The notes beneath the pieces are model-generated. The model saw only the letters and a list, made by a program, of their open reading frames with translations, had not been told where the DNA came from and made no database searches. Of a DNA stretch of 64,000 nucleotides, positions 48,454 through 59,876 are shown one piece after another. Each line of letters opens with the position of its first letter. Position 1 is the stretch's first letter. This stretch comes from Phialocephala subalpina (lineage: Eukaryota > Ascomycota > Leotiomycetes > Helotiales > Mollisiaceae), in the NCBI GenBank assembly GCA_900073065.1, contig FJOG01000002.1, forward strand, positions 2,690,137 to 2,754,136, in the 5' to 3' direction. Position numbers and translations under genes: made by a program.

Positions 48454-48744
48454 CTAAGCAGGGAACAGTCGCGGAAGATCATGTGTTCGAAGTGCCCACC
48501 CCAGATCGAGAAGTTGTACCTCACAAGGAGTCCGATGCGAAGTTGATCGAGGGAATCGTCGGACTTCATCACCTAGAAAGCAGTTTGCATCGGATTCCCA
48601 GACCAGCCAGTCAACCATGAGAGTTCGGATTGGGTCTGTTGATGTAGTATTCTCCCAGACATAGGGAAAACTTGCCAGCGGAAGATTGTTCCTCTTCACA
48701 ACAGCAGACAGCCTTTGGCAAGCCTTAGCAGCACAGACGCGCAA
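48454..48744 (-). pseudogene. BTB/POZ protein gene remnant, C-terminal half (inverted)
   Basis: A minus-strand stretch whose protein (FPYVWENTTSTDPIRTLMVD then WLVWESDANCF) is the pattern found in the C-terminal half of the large fungal BTB/POZ family, which normally reads YVWENT followed by L-x-V-D and W-E. It lacks the N-terminal BTB domain. Beyond residue 60 the frame seems to slip: the family-like sequence continues better in the neighbouring minus frame (near 48381-48572). It lies immediately upstream of, and head-to-head with, the BTB N-terminal half on the plus strand, so the two are probably pieces of one gene split by an inversion. No ATG for this half, so probably not expressed as a protein. 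Limits are approximate. Confidence 0.6.
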
Positions 48745-49324
48745 AGCCCATCATCACTCAGAATCCCTCTCAACCTCTCGCGCGGACCACGTCAACTGTT
48801 AGGTAGTCATGCCTTCCAAGCCATCAAAGATGTAAGCAAAATCAGCGTGTTCAATTTGTTCCAAATCTCATCCCAAGAAATGCTTGTAGTGGATACCTTC
48901 ACTTTCATTTTGCAATTTTTACTTCAAATTTGGTGGGCAAGCATGGTTAACTCGGAGTAGAAAGCTCGGCTACGATATCGTTCATATTAAAGTCGGAGAG
49001 GAGCAGAAAGACTTCGCCATCCACAAAGATCTCATCTGCCACTATTCGCCGTACTTCAGGTCCGCGTTCAATTCTCGATTCAAGGAAGCCGAAACCGGTG
49101 TCATGGTGCTCAAGGAGACCGAATCACACATATTCGAAATCTTCTATCAATGGCTCTATTCTCAAGTGTTGTGAGACAAGACTGCCGACCAGGATGAATG
49201 GCCAGATACGGACGATTTGATGAAGCTATACGTGTTTGCAGACATGACGAGAGTGATTCCACTAAAGAATCAGGTTATGGACGCCGTTCATGCACTCAAC
49301 GATGTCATGGGAGGGATCTCGTAG
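48715..49324 (+). pseudogene. BTB/POZ protein gene remnant, N-terminal half with nonsense codon
   Basis: Two exon-like pieces, 48715-48831 and 48965-49324, join in phase across a plausible intron (GTAAGC...AAAG). The protein has an N-terminal Ser-rich region and a BTB domain: IKVGEEQKDFAIHKDLICHY, FRSAFNSRFKEAETG, IFEIFYQWLYSQ, then LMKLYVFADMTRVIPLKNQV. A TGA at 49172-49174 interrupts the domain; the frame then continues family-like to TAG at 49322-49324, where the expected C-terminal half is missing. There is no ATG at the start of the first piece. The remaining part of the family lies inverted at 48454-48744. The gene is dead unless rescued by readthrough or a different start. Confidence 0.75.
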
Positions 49325-50391
49325 TTGGGAAGATGGAGTAGACTTTGACGCGTCGAGACTACACCTGGTTTGAATTTTGGTTGGCTGATATTGATTGTTG
49401 ATCCAACGTGCTTGAAGGATTGTCGAAGAGGATCTTGAGGAGGTGGGTAGATACGGTAGCGAACAGGAAAGACTCGATTTCGCGATTGTGATGCAGTGAA
49501 TGATGGTGACGAGTGACGAGCTCAACTTTAAAATCTACTACCCAAATCTAGACAGCTAATTGTCATGTGAAACCCTTCGAAAAATAGACTCGATGTGACC
49601 CCTCTAGTCGCATAAGTTCATTTGGAGGCATCTGGAGATAAATCTGGTCGAGAGCAACGGGAGGTATACTCGGCAAGCTCTGAGCACCACTGGAAGCCCA
49701 CAGAAAAGGAGCTCAATGTGACAATTGACAGACTCAGACTCCTTCCAGTAGATGCAACCCTGTTTTGGAATGAAGCGATGTGCTAGAGAGGGATATAGAG
49801 AAGGCTCCAAATCTAGGCAAGATTTGTCTGAAGGCTGGACATAACTTAGAACGAGCTTCAAACATGTATATGGCATGTCATGCTTCTCTATCACTTTCTT
49901 GTCTCTTGATTCGAGAGCTCCGATGTCCCTCACATGTGGGTGCTTTGAAAATGCTCCTTTTAGGGTGGATATTTCCCGTGGCCAAAAATTTCAATTTGGG
50001 GAGCTTTGAGTTCTTCATTTCCAGCATTGCAGTAATGTCACCGCGTCTTGAACAGAGTCTGATATTGACATCGACACACACACCTTCAAGGGCAATGATG
50101 CAAGTAAAGAAGAAAAGGGGTTGTCATCGCGGAGCCGGGATTAAAGAAGAAGCGGCGATCTCACTAGCGCGGCTAGCGAGCCAATAGAACAGCTAGGCTC
50201 AACATGCGGCTAAGCCCGTTTGTAAACCTTGAGGAAGTCGCGATTTGGCTCACAAAAGCTCAAGACGAAGAAGAAACAACTTCCCCATCCGACTCTTTTT
50301 TCCCAGACCCCCATCTCTTCCCTGTTTTGTGCGCATAAAACATTCGCAGCTGAAACCACTTCCACAACCTCTACAACACCTTTCTAACGTC
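49325..50391. other. Intergenic between the BTB remnant and the DUF2433 gene
   Basis: About 1.1 kb. Frames of up to 135 codons (for example 49780-50187) do not resemble any family. The right end is the 5' region of the DUF2433 gene. Confidence 0.4.
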
Positions 50392-52777
50392 ATGGCTGTA
50401 AGTTTTCTCCTCGATCTATCAACAGCTCCTGCACCTTTCTTTCAAGCCTCGATATCCATCGCAGCTAGCATGGAGGCATCATTTAGCAGATGCTTGAGCT
50501 ATCTGCTAGACCTCCACACCTCAGAGGACCTCGAAACTGACTGCAAAATTCACAGCAACGCCCTCACTACAATCAAGGATACCTTCCAAACGGCGCCGCA
50601 GGAGGACACACTGGACTGCCACCCGGAGCTGCACCTCTACTTCCTAATAACGGCCGTATCATTCAGACTGGAGGGGTAAGAGTACTGTGTGTTGCGGATG
50701 TTCGAGGTAAATTAGGAGAGCAGCGCCTGTCCGCAGCCTGCGCTGACAGGTACCAGGAAATCTCAGATCTTTGAACGATCTTGCAAAGCAAGCACGCGCC
50801 GATCATATCATTCATACTGGGGACTTTGGTTTCTACGATGGCACGTCCTTAGATCGAATTGCGGAGAAGTGAGAGAGCTCCTGCTTCCCATTTCGCCACG
50901 TGCTAACGTGAATTTCCAGGACCCTCAAGCACGTTGCTCAATACTCACCTTTGATCTCAGAACCAGTGAAGAAGGCGATTGGAGCACCTGGAGCGCCGGT
51001 GAAGCAGCGATTCAATGCGAGCGACCTTCCTCTTTCCGAACTCCCTCAGTTTCTCGACGGCAGCCTTAAACTCGATGTGCCGGTATACACGGTTTGGGGC
51101 GCGTGTGAAGATGTGCGTGTGCTAGAGAAGTTCAGATCCGGCGAATACAAGGTCACAAATCTCCATATCATCGATGAGGCGCGTTCGATGCTACTGGAAA
51201 TTGGAGGTGTAAAGCTGAGGCTGTTAGGTCTAGGCGGAGCTGTTGTTATGCACAAGCTATTCGATAACGGTGAAGGACGAACAACCATTGCAGGCGGCCA
51301 AGGCACGATGTGGACGACGTTGTTACAGATGGGCGAGTTGGTAGACACTGCTAACCGTGTTTACGACCCTACCGAGACACGTATATTCATCACACACGCT
51401 TCACCAGCTCGTGAGGGTATCCTCAACCAGCTTTCTGTCACTCTAAAATCCGACTTCTCGATATCTGCAGGCCTGCATTTCCGTTATGGTAGCTCCTACA
51501 ACGAGTTCAGTGTCAATCCTACCTTGGACCACTACCGCGGAAAGCTTGCTGCCTCGAAGGCATCATTCAACGATGTTTGGGAAACCGTGAAGGGAGAGGT
51601 GCAACCAGCCATTTCGCAGAACGAGGCACAACAAAACTTGTTGCACAACGCGCTGGACATAGTCGACAAGATGCCAAGCACCGCTCTTGGTGGCAATCCT
51701 TTTGGTGGCCCTGTTGGTGGTGCTAATGCGGCAGGTGTTGGGCAGGTCGATGAGAGTGCATTCAAGAACATGTGGAACTTCAATCTGGCGGACGCTGCTT
51801 TCGGTTGGCTGGTATTGGAGGTTCAAGACGGCAGAATTGGGACGGAGATGAGAGCTCAAGGATTCAACTTTGCACACCGAGGCGCAAAGCAACACCCAGC
51901 TCATGTCAACCAGCAAGCCGCCGCACAAGCTCCATCGACTGGATCTGGTACACCTGGATCGAGCCACGCCCTTGTCGCTTCTGCTCCACCAACAGGTCCG
52001 GCACGATCACCTTCTGGGCAACCTGGTCAGCAGCCTTTCAATCAGAGCCAGCAACAGCGTCCTCCACAACAGGCACCAAGAGGTCCAGCTGTGCCAGATG
52101 TGAAGTCAGAATCGCCAGCACCAAAGCCAGCAACTCCTCAACCCCAGACCCAAGTCAACCTTCCAGGACCCACCGACAAGAAGGAAAATGAGAAGATATC
52201 GACCCCTGCGGCTACAAATGGCACGTCAAATGGAGACGCCGCATCGCCAGTCACGAAGACACAGTCCTCGGAGCCTATCATTGGTCTCTTTATTATGAAT
52301 GTGACCTCCGATGAGGCCGTGAGAGAGCTGTTTAAGGACGAGGATAAGGAGAAGATTCTCAAGATAGAGAAGTGGGGTCAATCGAATAAGGTTGCCCATT
52401 TCAAGACGATAGAGGAGCGAGATGCAGTTCTGGCAAGCTTACCAGAGGACGTGAAATCCCGAGCTGGCGAAGACAGAAGCCGTCCACTTGTCAAGATTTT
52501 CCAGCCAAGAGAGAGCAAGTCCTTTGGCGGTAATCGTGGTGGAGCAGGTAATTGGGGCAGCAGCAGAGGCGGAAACAGCTCGAGCACTCCTCAAGGCGGA
52601 TACCGCAGCGGAGGTGCAAGCGACAGCGAAGGCGGGCGTGGAGGCCGTGGCGGACGTGGCGCACCAAGAGGAGCACGAGGTGGAGAGAGAGGCCGTGGAC
52701 GTGGACGAGGCTTCAAGAGCGGCGAATCATCATCGCCAGCTCCATCCAACGCGACACCTGCTACCGGCGACTCTTAA
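50392..52777 (+). CDS. DUF2433 metallophosphoesterase-like protein with RGG tail
   Basis: Four exons: 50392-50397, 50556-50706, 50757-50868, 50920-52777, 708 aa. Exon 1 is just Met-Ala; a 158-nt intron follows. The start is supported by the smooth join MAQRPHYNQGYLPNGAAG. Residues about 30-330 form a calcineurin-like phosphoesterase fold: VRVLCVADVRGNLRSL, IIHTGDFGFYD, VYTVWGACEDVRVLE, IFITHASPAREG and SAGLHFRYGSSYNE, the recognised DUF2433 region. The usual D-x-H reads D-x-R and the usual G-N-H-E reads G-A-C-E, so catalysis may be altered or lost. A Gln/Pro-rich linker and a segment with an RRM-like look (GLFIMNVTSDEAVRELFKDE) precede an Arg/Gly (RGG) tail. RNA binding is a reasonable inference; the cellular role is unknown. 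Confidence 0.9.
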
Positions 52778-53201
52778 TCTCCTCGTTTACGATATTCCCT
52801 TGCTTTCCACCAAAAGTCCGCATTCTAGTACATCTTCTTAATGGTCACTTTACGTGATCTGAAGACATCATTGGCCGTTCAGTTTTTCGGCTTTTCCAAT
52901 AGGTATCAGTGATCTGGGAACGGAGGCGGAGTTAAATCAGCTTATGCTTCTCTATTTGGGGAGCGATGATAGCTTTTTATTCTGTGTACTTTGGCCCCCA
53001 TTATTGCAGCATTGATTGCCTCAAATAGCGTTGCGTGTATTCTAGTTGCGCCAGAAGACAGGGACGTTGGCTGGTGAAGGTGTTTGATCAGCATAGAAAA
53101 ATACTACAAATCCTTTGTATCATATACATGATGCCTACATGTGACCTTGGCATGCTTCAGAGCAGAGTCTATACTACAATATGGTACAGTAAATTGCAGA
53201 T
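52778..53201. other. Intergenic between convergent DUF2433 gene and COQ5
   Basis: 424 bp tail-to-tail spacer with both 3' UTRs. Nothing else noticed. Confidence 0.5.
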
Positions 53202-54264
53202 CTAAGCCTTCTCAACAGGCTTGATTCCCTTATGAATAGCAGCAATCCCACCCGTCAGATCTTCCCATCCCTTTCCTGGAACCACAAACCCAGCATCCTT
53301 AATCATATCCCTAAACTCCTCCTGCTTCGGAAACTTCTCAATACTCTCAACAAGATACTGATAGCTCGCCCTATCCCCAGCAACCAACTGTCCAATCAAC
53401 GGTATAGCACCGAAACTCCACCTCTTATACACAGCATCAAACAACGGATTCGTCACCCCACTAAACTCCAAACAAGCAAACACACCACCCGGCTTCAACA
53501 CCCTATACGCCTCCCTTAGTGCTTTCTCCTTATTCGTGAAATTCCTAATCCCGAAAGCAACAGTGTATAAATCCACACTATTCGATTCCACGGTATCGAG
53601 ATGCTCGGCGTTGGCTACAAGCCAGTTTATGCGGGGAGAGTTGGCGTAGGAGGTTTGGAGAGAGCGTTTTTTGCCTTCGGCCAACATGGAAGGGTTTATG
53701 TCTGAGATTGTTATGGTGGACTGGGGGGAGTTATTGATATCTGTGCAGTGGTCGAGGAGGCGGAAGGCGATGTCTCCGGTGCCGCCGGCGATGTCGAGCA
53801 TTGTCCAGCCCGAGGAGGGGATGGTTGAGGAGGATCCGGGGTTGATAGAGCGGACGAAATGATCTCTGAATGTTTGTTAGTATACGAATGTACCACATCG
53901 GTTTGGAACATAGTATGAGAGAAGTGAGGTGGGAGAGAACGTACTTCCATAATCTGTGAATCCCTAACGACATGAAGTCGTTCATGGTATCGTACGAGGC
54001 TGCTACATTGCTGAATACACCAGCAACTTTGGGGTTTCAATCAGCCCAATTCCTCTCAAATCTAGCAGCATATATACCTCTAGCCTCCTTCTCTGCCTCA
54101 GCTACCGTCTCGAATCCAAAATGTGTCGTTCTCTCATGATTCGTAGATTGTGATGGCGATTCTGCTCGTCTGGTTGTACTCGTAAAACACCGGTGAACTT
54201 GAGTTGCTTGGAATTGGGGCTTTGCTGCTCGCAGAAGCGGCCGTAAAGCTAATCTTGAGGCCAT
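53202..54264 (-). CDS. COQ5: Ubiquinone biosynthesis C-methyltransferase COQ5 (UbiE family)
   Basis: Three exons on the minus strand: 54078-54264, 53945-54026, 53202-53865; introns 51 and 79 nt; 310 aa. Translation starts at the ATG of [15 protein letters not shown], an Arg-rich mitochondrial presequence; an upstream in-frame TTG extends the open frame but is not used. UbiE signatures follow: [19 protein letters not shown], the SAM motif [28 protein letters not shown], and YRVLKPGG. The enzyme methylates the ring of the ubiquinone precursor in the mitochondrial CoQ synthome. Confidence 0.95.
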
Positions 54265-54608
54265 TGAGCAGGGACGAGTGAGAATCAATCAGTTTGAATT
54301 CTCCTGAGGGAACGAGGCTGATCAAAAAATGTCAACTCGTTCGAGTTCTTCAGCCTCGCTGCCTGAGGCTGAAAGCCTTATAGGTCACGTGTAATATCAG
54401 GGGTACAATTTTGGAGATTAATATGAAGGTTTCTAGGTAGTATTCATCATTGGTATACTTTAATTAGGCTTCAGAAAGGGTGTTGTAGAGTCCTCAAGCG
54501 TTGAGGAGTGCAGAACAGCGCTGCAGCGAGGACATTGTCCGTCAAGTCTATAGCTTCAGAGTAGGCGAGGAGATTTCGAGTAGATTTCGAACAATATATC
54601 ATATTTAT
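54265..54608. other. Intergenic, COQ5 promoter and regulator 3' flank
   Basis: 344 bp between the COQ5 start and the stop of the next minus-strand gene. No element recognised. Confidence 0.45.
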
Positions 54609-56460
54609 TCATTGTTGCCATACATCAAGATCGACAAGGTCCAGATCTTTTCTCTTTTCTTCGACTATCTCCCAAAGTTCTTTGAATGGTACTTCACAGA
54701 AGTACTCCATCCATAGCACCTTCGTTAAGTGTGGCTTCATCTCTGCCCAGGAACGAATGCGCATAGCCGTAACCACAGGAACAAGATGTCCTATGAACCA
54801 GTTTCTCTCCGGAGGCTCAGATACAAGAGCACCAGTTGATAGCAGCCATGGCAGAAGAGTATGATTCCCCCCAGAGATTGTCAGCAAAGGACCGAGGGCG
54901 AGCTTCAGTTTATGCATCATTGTATTCAACATGAGCCTGTTGTATTGTTAGTAAGAGCAAGACATGCGATGAAGAGACGACATACTCAGGACTAGGGTAG
55001 TTGTTCTTCCAAGGCATGAAACAGAGAGAGACTGCTGCCAACCGCATTGATTCTGAGACGCTGGCAACCAACGGCCCTTCATCAACTGGTATGGGCAATG
55101 CCAGCACGCGAGCCAAAATTTCTGAGCACTTTGATGGAGCAGCATTATGTGGCCAAGTCATGTCCGCTAAGTTGGTCATGTATCTCAGAAATCTCAGTAT
55201 TTGGGCATGGTCCTTCGCGAGATCAGCGTTGTCGAATCGAAATAGTCGTAGATCGGGCGCGAGCTCCATTGTGTCTGCAGACATAGGCTCGAAACGCGTT
55301 TCTGGTATGAATTGCAGTTCAGTCGTCACTGTCAAGGTGATTCTATTAAATGTTAGAGTGTGTGACAGATATTGTGAAGTGATGTACAGACCCGAATATT
55401 AGATTGGCTAACATGTGGTTGCTTTCTCTGATCTCTTCAAGACCTCCTCTCAGTTTGACCATCCTCTTTAGGCCACTGACGTGCATTTCGACCATCCTGA
55501 AATTGTTCCTTTCAAACTTCAAAACGGTCAAGTTAGCTAAGAGACCTTTAGATACACTAGAATTTCAGGCACATACCTCGACGATGATAAGGAACAACAC
55601 GGAAGCGATAGTCTGATCACTTAGACCTAAAATAGGGTCTTCGACTCGTTCTCGTAGAAGACTGATACACTCCTTGTTGAGGAGGAATTTGTTCTGTGCT
55701 TCGCGATCGCCACCCCTCAGGATCTCTAAGTCTAGGGCGCTGAGTTGTAAAGTTGCGTGGAACAATACAGGATCATCAGCTGCTAATTGCCATACAGCCT
55801 GAGTATGTTAGAATATATCTTCTCTTCTGCGGACTTGTGAGATATTGACTTACCTGCATGATTGGGAATGCCTCGTGGTCAAGATGTACTGGATAGGTTT
55901 TATTATTGAAGTTTTGAAAATCTAAAAGTTTTCCAAGAAATTAACAAATGCATCAAAAGGGATAGAATATTTTGAAGCGAACGAAGTTTTGTGTTTACTT
56001 ACAGTGATGCATTAATCGCTGAGTATTGGGGACGTGGGATTTTGGGTAACACTCGAATGGGTCTATCCCGGAGCCAGGGCCAAAAAGGAGGACATTCTTC
56101 GGTGGCTTGCGGGCCATACCACTTGTTTTCTTGATGGATAACAGAGGACGGGCGGGTACAATGTGTGGCTCATTCTGAGTGGTCGCAAAGTCGCATTTCT
56201 CTATGTCTTTGTAGTGCCTTGCACAGTTCTTACCTTATTCATATTAGTTAAAAGAACGATTTCAAGAATAAAAAGTTCGGGGCCTCACATAGAGGTCTTC
56301 TCTCATCGCACTGTTTTCCGTATGAGCATTACTCCAAACCTATTCAACCAATCAAACTCACCTTGACTTTACGAAGCTTGCATTGCTGGCATCCATTACG
56401 AGACTTCTTGTGCTGTCTCTTTGGAACTAAAACAGGGGTTGCAGCCTCTTCGGGTGACAT
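54609..56460 (-). CDS. Zn2Cys6 transcription factor with fungal_trans_2 (DUF3468-type) domain
   Basis: Eight exons on the minus strand: 56362-56460, 56289-56310, 56003-56233, 55854-55921, 55577-55798, 55392-55516, 54986-55342, 54609-54936; 483 aa. The second exon is only 22 nt. The spliced N-terminus gives a complete binuclear zinc cluster: CQQCKLRKVKCDERRPLCKN then CARHYKDIEKCDF, after a basic start (KRQHKKSRNG). No frame reads through all exons, so splicing is certain in outline. The helical C-terminal part (ATLQLSALDLEILRG, MVEMHVSGLKRMVKLRGG, then ELMLNTMMHKLKLALGP) resembles the UPC2/fungal_trans_2 regulator class. It would bind DNA and regulate nearby or distant genes; the target is unknown. 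The adjacent GMC oxidoreductase is a pseudogene. Confidence 0.88.
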
Positions 56461-57293
56461 GATTGAATAATGGGAAGAAGAATGGAGAAAGACACGCAAT
56501 GGCTGAAAATTCAAACACTGGAACCCGAGCTTCTGCAGCAGCTCAAGATAAATATGCTTAAGAAAGCAAGTCGGACGGCACTTGCACATCAACGTTCTCG
56601 GCACAGTCAGCGTTAGGGATGAAGTGTTTGTGATCCCGGAAAGTAGATCCTCTGGTGCGTGCTCAGATGTACCAAACAAGCATCATCTGCGAATCATTCA
56701 GCACATCATGCACCTCAATCCGAACCCGAGTTCTTCAGGGGGTTTTGGTGGGTCGTGGTCGTGCATTATTCGAGATTGACTACACGTCAACACCGTCAAC
56801 CTTGCATCATGCTCTCCTCCATTGAGCCTCTCAACTTCCCCAACTGTGCTCTAATTTGCCTAAACATGCACCGCGCCAAGGGTTTCATTAGCTCACTTAC
56901 GTCTCGACAAACGAAGAAAGCTTTCAAGTAACATGTTGCATCGCAATCCAAAGACGCACCTGAAAACGAACCCGGAGAGGCCAAATGCCTAGCCCATTTC
57001 GAGCCAATCAGGAGATGTCGCTTACACGGCCCAACACTTCCCCTTTGTGGTTGTTCTTGCGCCCGCCTTGAGGCTCGATCATGGGGAGCAAGTCAGCTCG
57101 AAACACTTTCTTTTCCAGTATAAGTATGCTTTCTGCTATCCTCTCTGTCGTTTTCATAAGAAGGGACTGCCTCACGTGAGGTTTTGAGTTCTGCGGTATC
57201 CTGGACATCAGAGCAAAGAAACGAACATCAGAAAACGCGTTGCATCAAGACCGAGCAGACGAATATCTTTGGATATACTTCAGAGTGGTCAAT
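56461..57293. promoter_or_regulatory. Divergent promoter region between the Zn2Cys6 factor and the GMC pseudogene
   Basis: 833 bp between the regulator start and the remnant start of the GMC oxidoreductase. A regulator and an enzyme sharing a promoter suggests a former pathway pair. No clear CGG-type palindrome was found. Confidence 0.4.
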
Positions 57294-59185
57294 ATGACTT
57301 CATCCACCCTTAAAGAATCTTAATATGACTTCATAGGAGGAGGAGGAGGAACGGCAGGTTTGGTCGTCGCTGCCCGTCTAGTATAAGACTCCAACATCCA
57401 TGTTCTAGTCATCGAAGCAGGCCCCGATCCCAGCGAGGACTTTCGAGTCAACACTCCAGCCATGTGGCCAAGCTTGGGCGGATCTGATGTCGATTGGCAA
57501 TTCAAGTTGACTCCGCAATTTTTCTCCATTGTCCCACTTCATCTGGTACTTTCACTGACAGATTTTAGAAGCATCTCAATGGCCGCGAGGTAAAACATCC
57601 TCAAGGTCGAGCCCTTGGAGGTTCAAGTGCTATCAATGCTGAGGCTTGGATTCCGCCTTCTGCAGCTGTTGTCGATGCATGGGAGCAGATGGGGAATCCT
57701 AGCTGGAATTGGTTGACTCTCGCACCATACTATCGCAAATCTCACACTCTTGTCTTGCTAGACGCATGGACATCTACGCATCTAGGTCTCAAATGGGTTG
57801 ATGAGCAGCTAAAAGGCGACTCGGGACCAATCCTTCCTTGGCTTGACTGAGGATCCGATGTCCAAAGCCTGGAACGATACCTTCAAGACTCTCAACCATG
57901 AGATTACTGGCGATCCATTTTCAGGCCAATCCACTGGAGGCTACAGCAACCCGAGTTCTGTCGATCCAGCTTCGAAGACGCGGAGCTATTCTGTCTCTGG
58001 GTACCTCAAACCTGTCAGGAAGCGAGGAAGCCTCAAAGCCATGACAGGCACCCCAGCTCAGCGAATTGTCTTCGAAGCCGCCGGTGAAAATCATACCGCA
58101 CGTGGCGTGGAGGTTCTTCAAGACGGAAAACCTATCATTATCACCGCCAAGAAGGAGGTCATCCTGGCCGCTGGCTGTTTCCGATCCCCAAAGCTTCTCG
58201 AGTTGTCTGGTATTGGAAGCAGCCAATTGCTGGGGTCTCTCAATGTCCCTCTTTTGGTCGACAATCCGAACGTGGGAGAGAACTTGCAAGATCATCTCAT
58301 GACTGGTATCAGCTTCGAAGTTAAGGAAGGTATCGAGGCCAAAGATCCACTGATTCGTCAGGAGCCAGACGCTATTCAAACCGCCCTGAAGATGTATGCA
58401 GAAGAGAAGAAGGGCCAACTTTGCCTTGCAGGTATTGGATCTCATGGCTTCATGCCCTTGCTTGACTCGGAATCTGGAGACGGGAAACAAGAGCAGGACG
58501 AGCTGATCGATCAATATATATCTGAAGGCGACGATCCTGTCTTCAAAGAACATGTCCGTTCGCTGTTGAAGAACCCGGACGAAGGATCAGGAGCATTGTT
58601 CATGATCCTCGCTCAGGCGAATTGGCATGGCAATCCTCCACAACCAGAGAACTTTGCGACTCTTGGCGTCATCCAAACACACCCAATGTCCCATGGCTCG
58701 GTGCACCTTGCTTCCAAAGACGGCTAGGGCCACCGAAGATTGGGTCGAACTACCTACCTCACCCATTGGATCTCGAGGTATATGCCCGTCATATCCTCTT
58801 CCTCCAGACTCTCGCCAAGACCGAACCATCGGCATCATATCTCAAGCCTGACGGCAAGCGAAACTATCCCACTGCCTTCCTCAAGAATCTCGATGACGCG
58901 AAAGAATATGCTCGACCGACCTCTGTACCAGGTTATCATTATTCTGGAATGTGCGCTATATTGCCGAGAGACAAAGGAGGCGTCGTCAACGAGCGGTTTT
59001 TGGTTCATGGGACGAAAAATTTGCGAGTAGTGGATGCCAGTATCATGCCGCTCATTTAAAGAGGTAATTGTCAGACTTCTGTGTATGCTGTTGCGGAACG
59101 AGCGGCGGATTTGATTAAGTTGTACCGCGGATTGAAAGTGTATGATGGATGTGGTGGTAGCCAGAGTCTCGACGCGGGTAGCTGA
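57294..59185 (+). pseudogene. GMC oxidoreductase pseudogene (glucose-methanol-choline family)
   Basis: The family outline is unmistakable: FAD-binding GGGGTAGLVVAARL, VIEAGPDPSEDF, QGRALGGSSAIN, LAAGCFRSPKLLELSGIG, NPNVGENLQDHL, and the C-terminal YHYSGMCAILPRDKGGVVNE and VVDASIMPL. The reading frame is broken at least five ways: in-frame TAA at 57321-57323 and at 57384-57386 in the FAD domain, a missing GT donor after 57518 where an intron is needed, a frameshift between about 57832 and 57843, another near 58725-58735, and TAA at 59057-59059, after which family-like sequence (GNCQTSVYAVAERAADLIK) continues to 59185. The longest intact piece spans 57843-58727. The gene cannot make a full enzyme. 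It is adjacent to a Zn2Cys6 factor on the other strand. Confidence 0.9.
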
Positions 59186-59876
59186 TGAAGTTGAGATAGC
59201 AGTCGAGGCGACGAGGATAACGAGAGATGAGAAACACGTAGGGTATGAAGCAATTAATTTTGAAGAGAACATCCTACTCACACCCTCAATGCATGACTAG
59301 TCCCATCATAGATTGTCTTGAAGCGAGAAGTGAAAGTGATCTTGTCCGCCTCAGCTCTGTTCGCTTTCACAACCACCGATATAGATTTAAATAAGCATAA
59401 CTACTTCCAAGAATTAGTGAGTTGGATTACTAGAAACGGGTTTAAAGGACATGTGTCTAGCCGAGAAAAGAGACTCACTGGTCGAACTAGGGTTAACACC
59501 TGAAAGAGATCGTGCTAAGGATAAACAACGTTAAATCGTTGTACTAAGCCACCTACTTGCCATGGTCCTAGCAGTTAGGTGGCAAATGTTTGCCAATTTT
59601 TTCTATGAATTCTGTCTCTTTTTTGGAGCCTTTTTTGCTCTTTTTGAATCTTCAAGTAAAGGGGAAGGCATTCAGGGGCTGCGGATCCGAATACTGTAAG
59701 CGAATTGTTAACCCCACAATCCGGGGAAAGGCTCGAGCGGCTTGCTTCGGCTGACCACACTTTCGAAGATCAACAAACTCCTTTCGCCGTGAACAATGTC
59801 ATGAACTCCCATTGATGTCCGACTTCAAGTCGGGAACATTTCAAAAGATACACGAATCTCATACACGACCTCAGTC
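59186..59876. other. Intergenic upstream of the BCKDH E1 alpha gene
   Basis: 691 bp without a recognised gene. Short frames occur on both strands only. Confidence 0.45.

Noticed and set aside
57960..58553. 210-codon minus-strand frame
   Set aside because: Shadow of the GMC oxidoreductase pseudogene on the plus strand.
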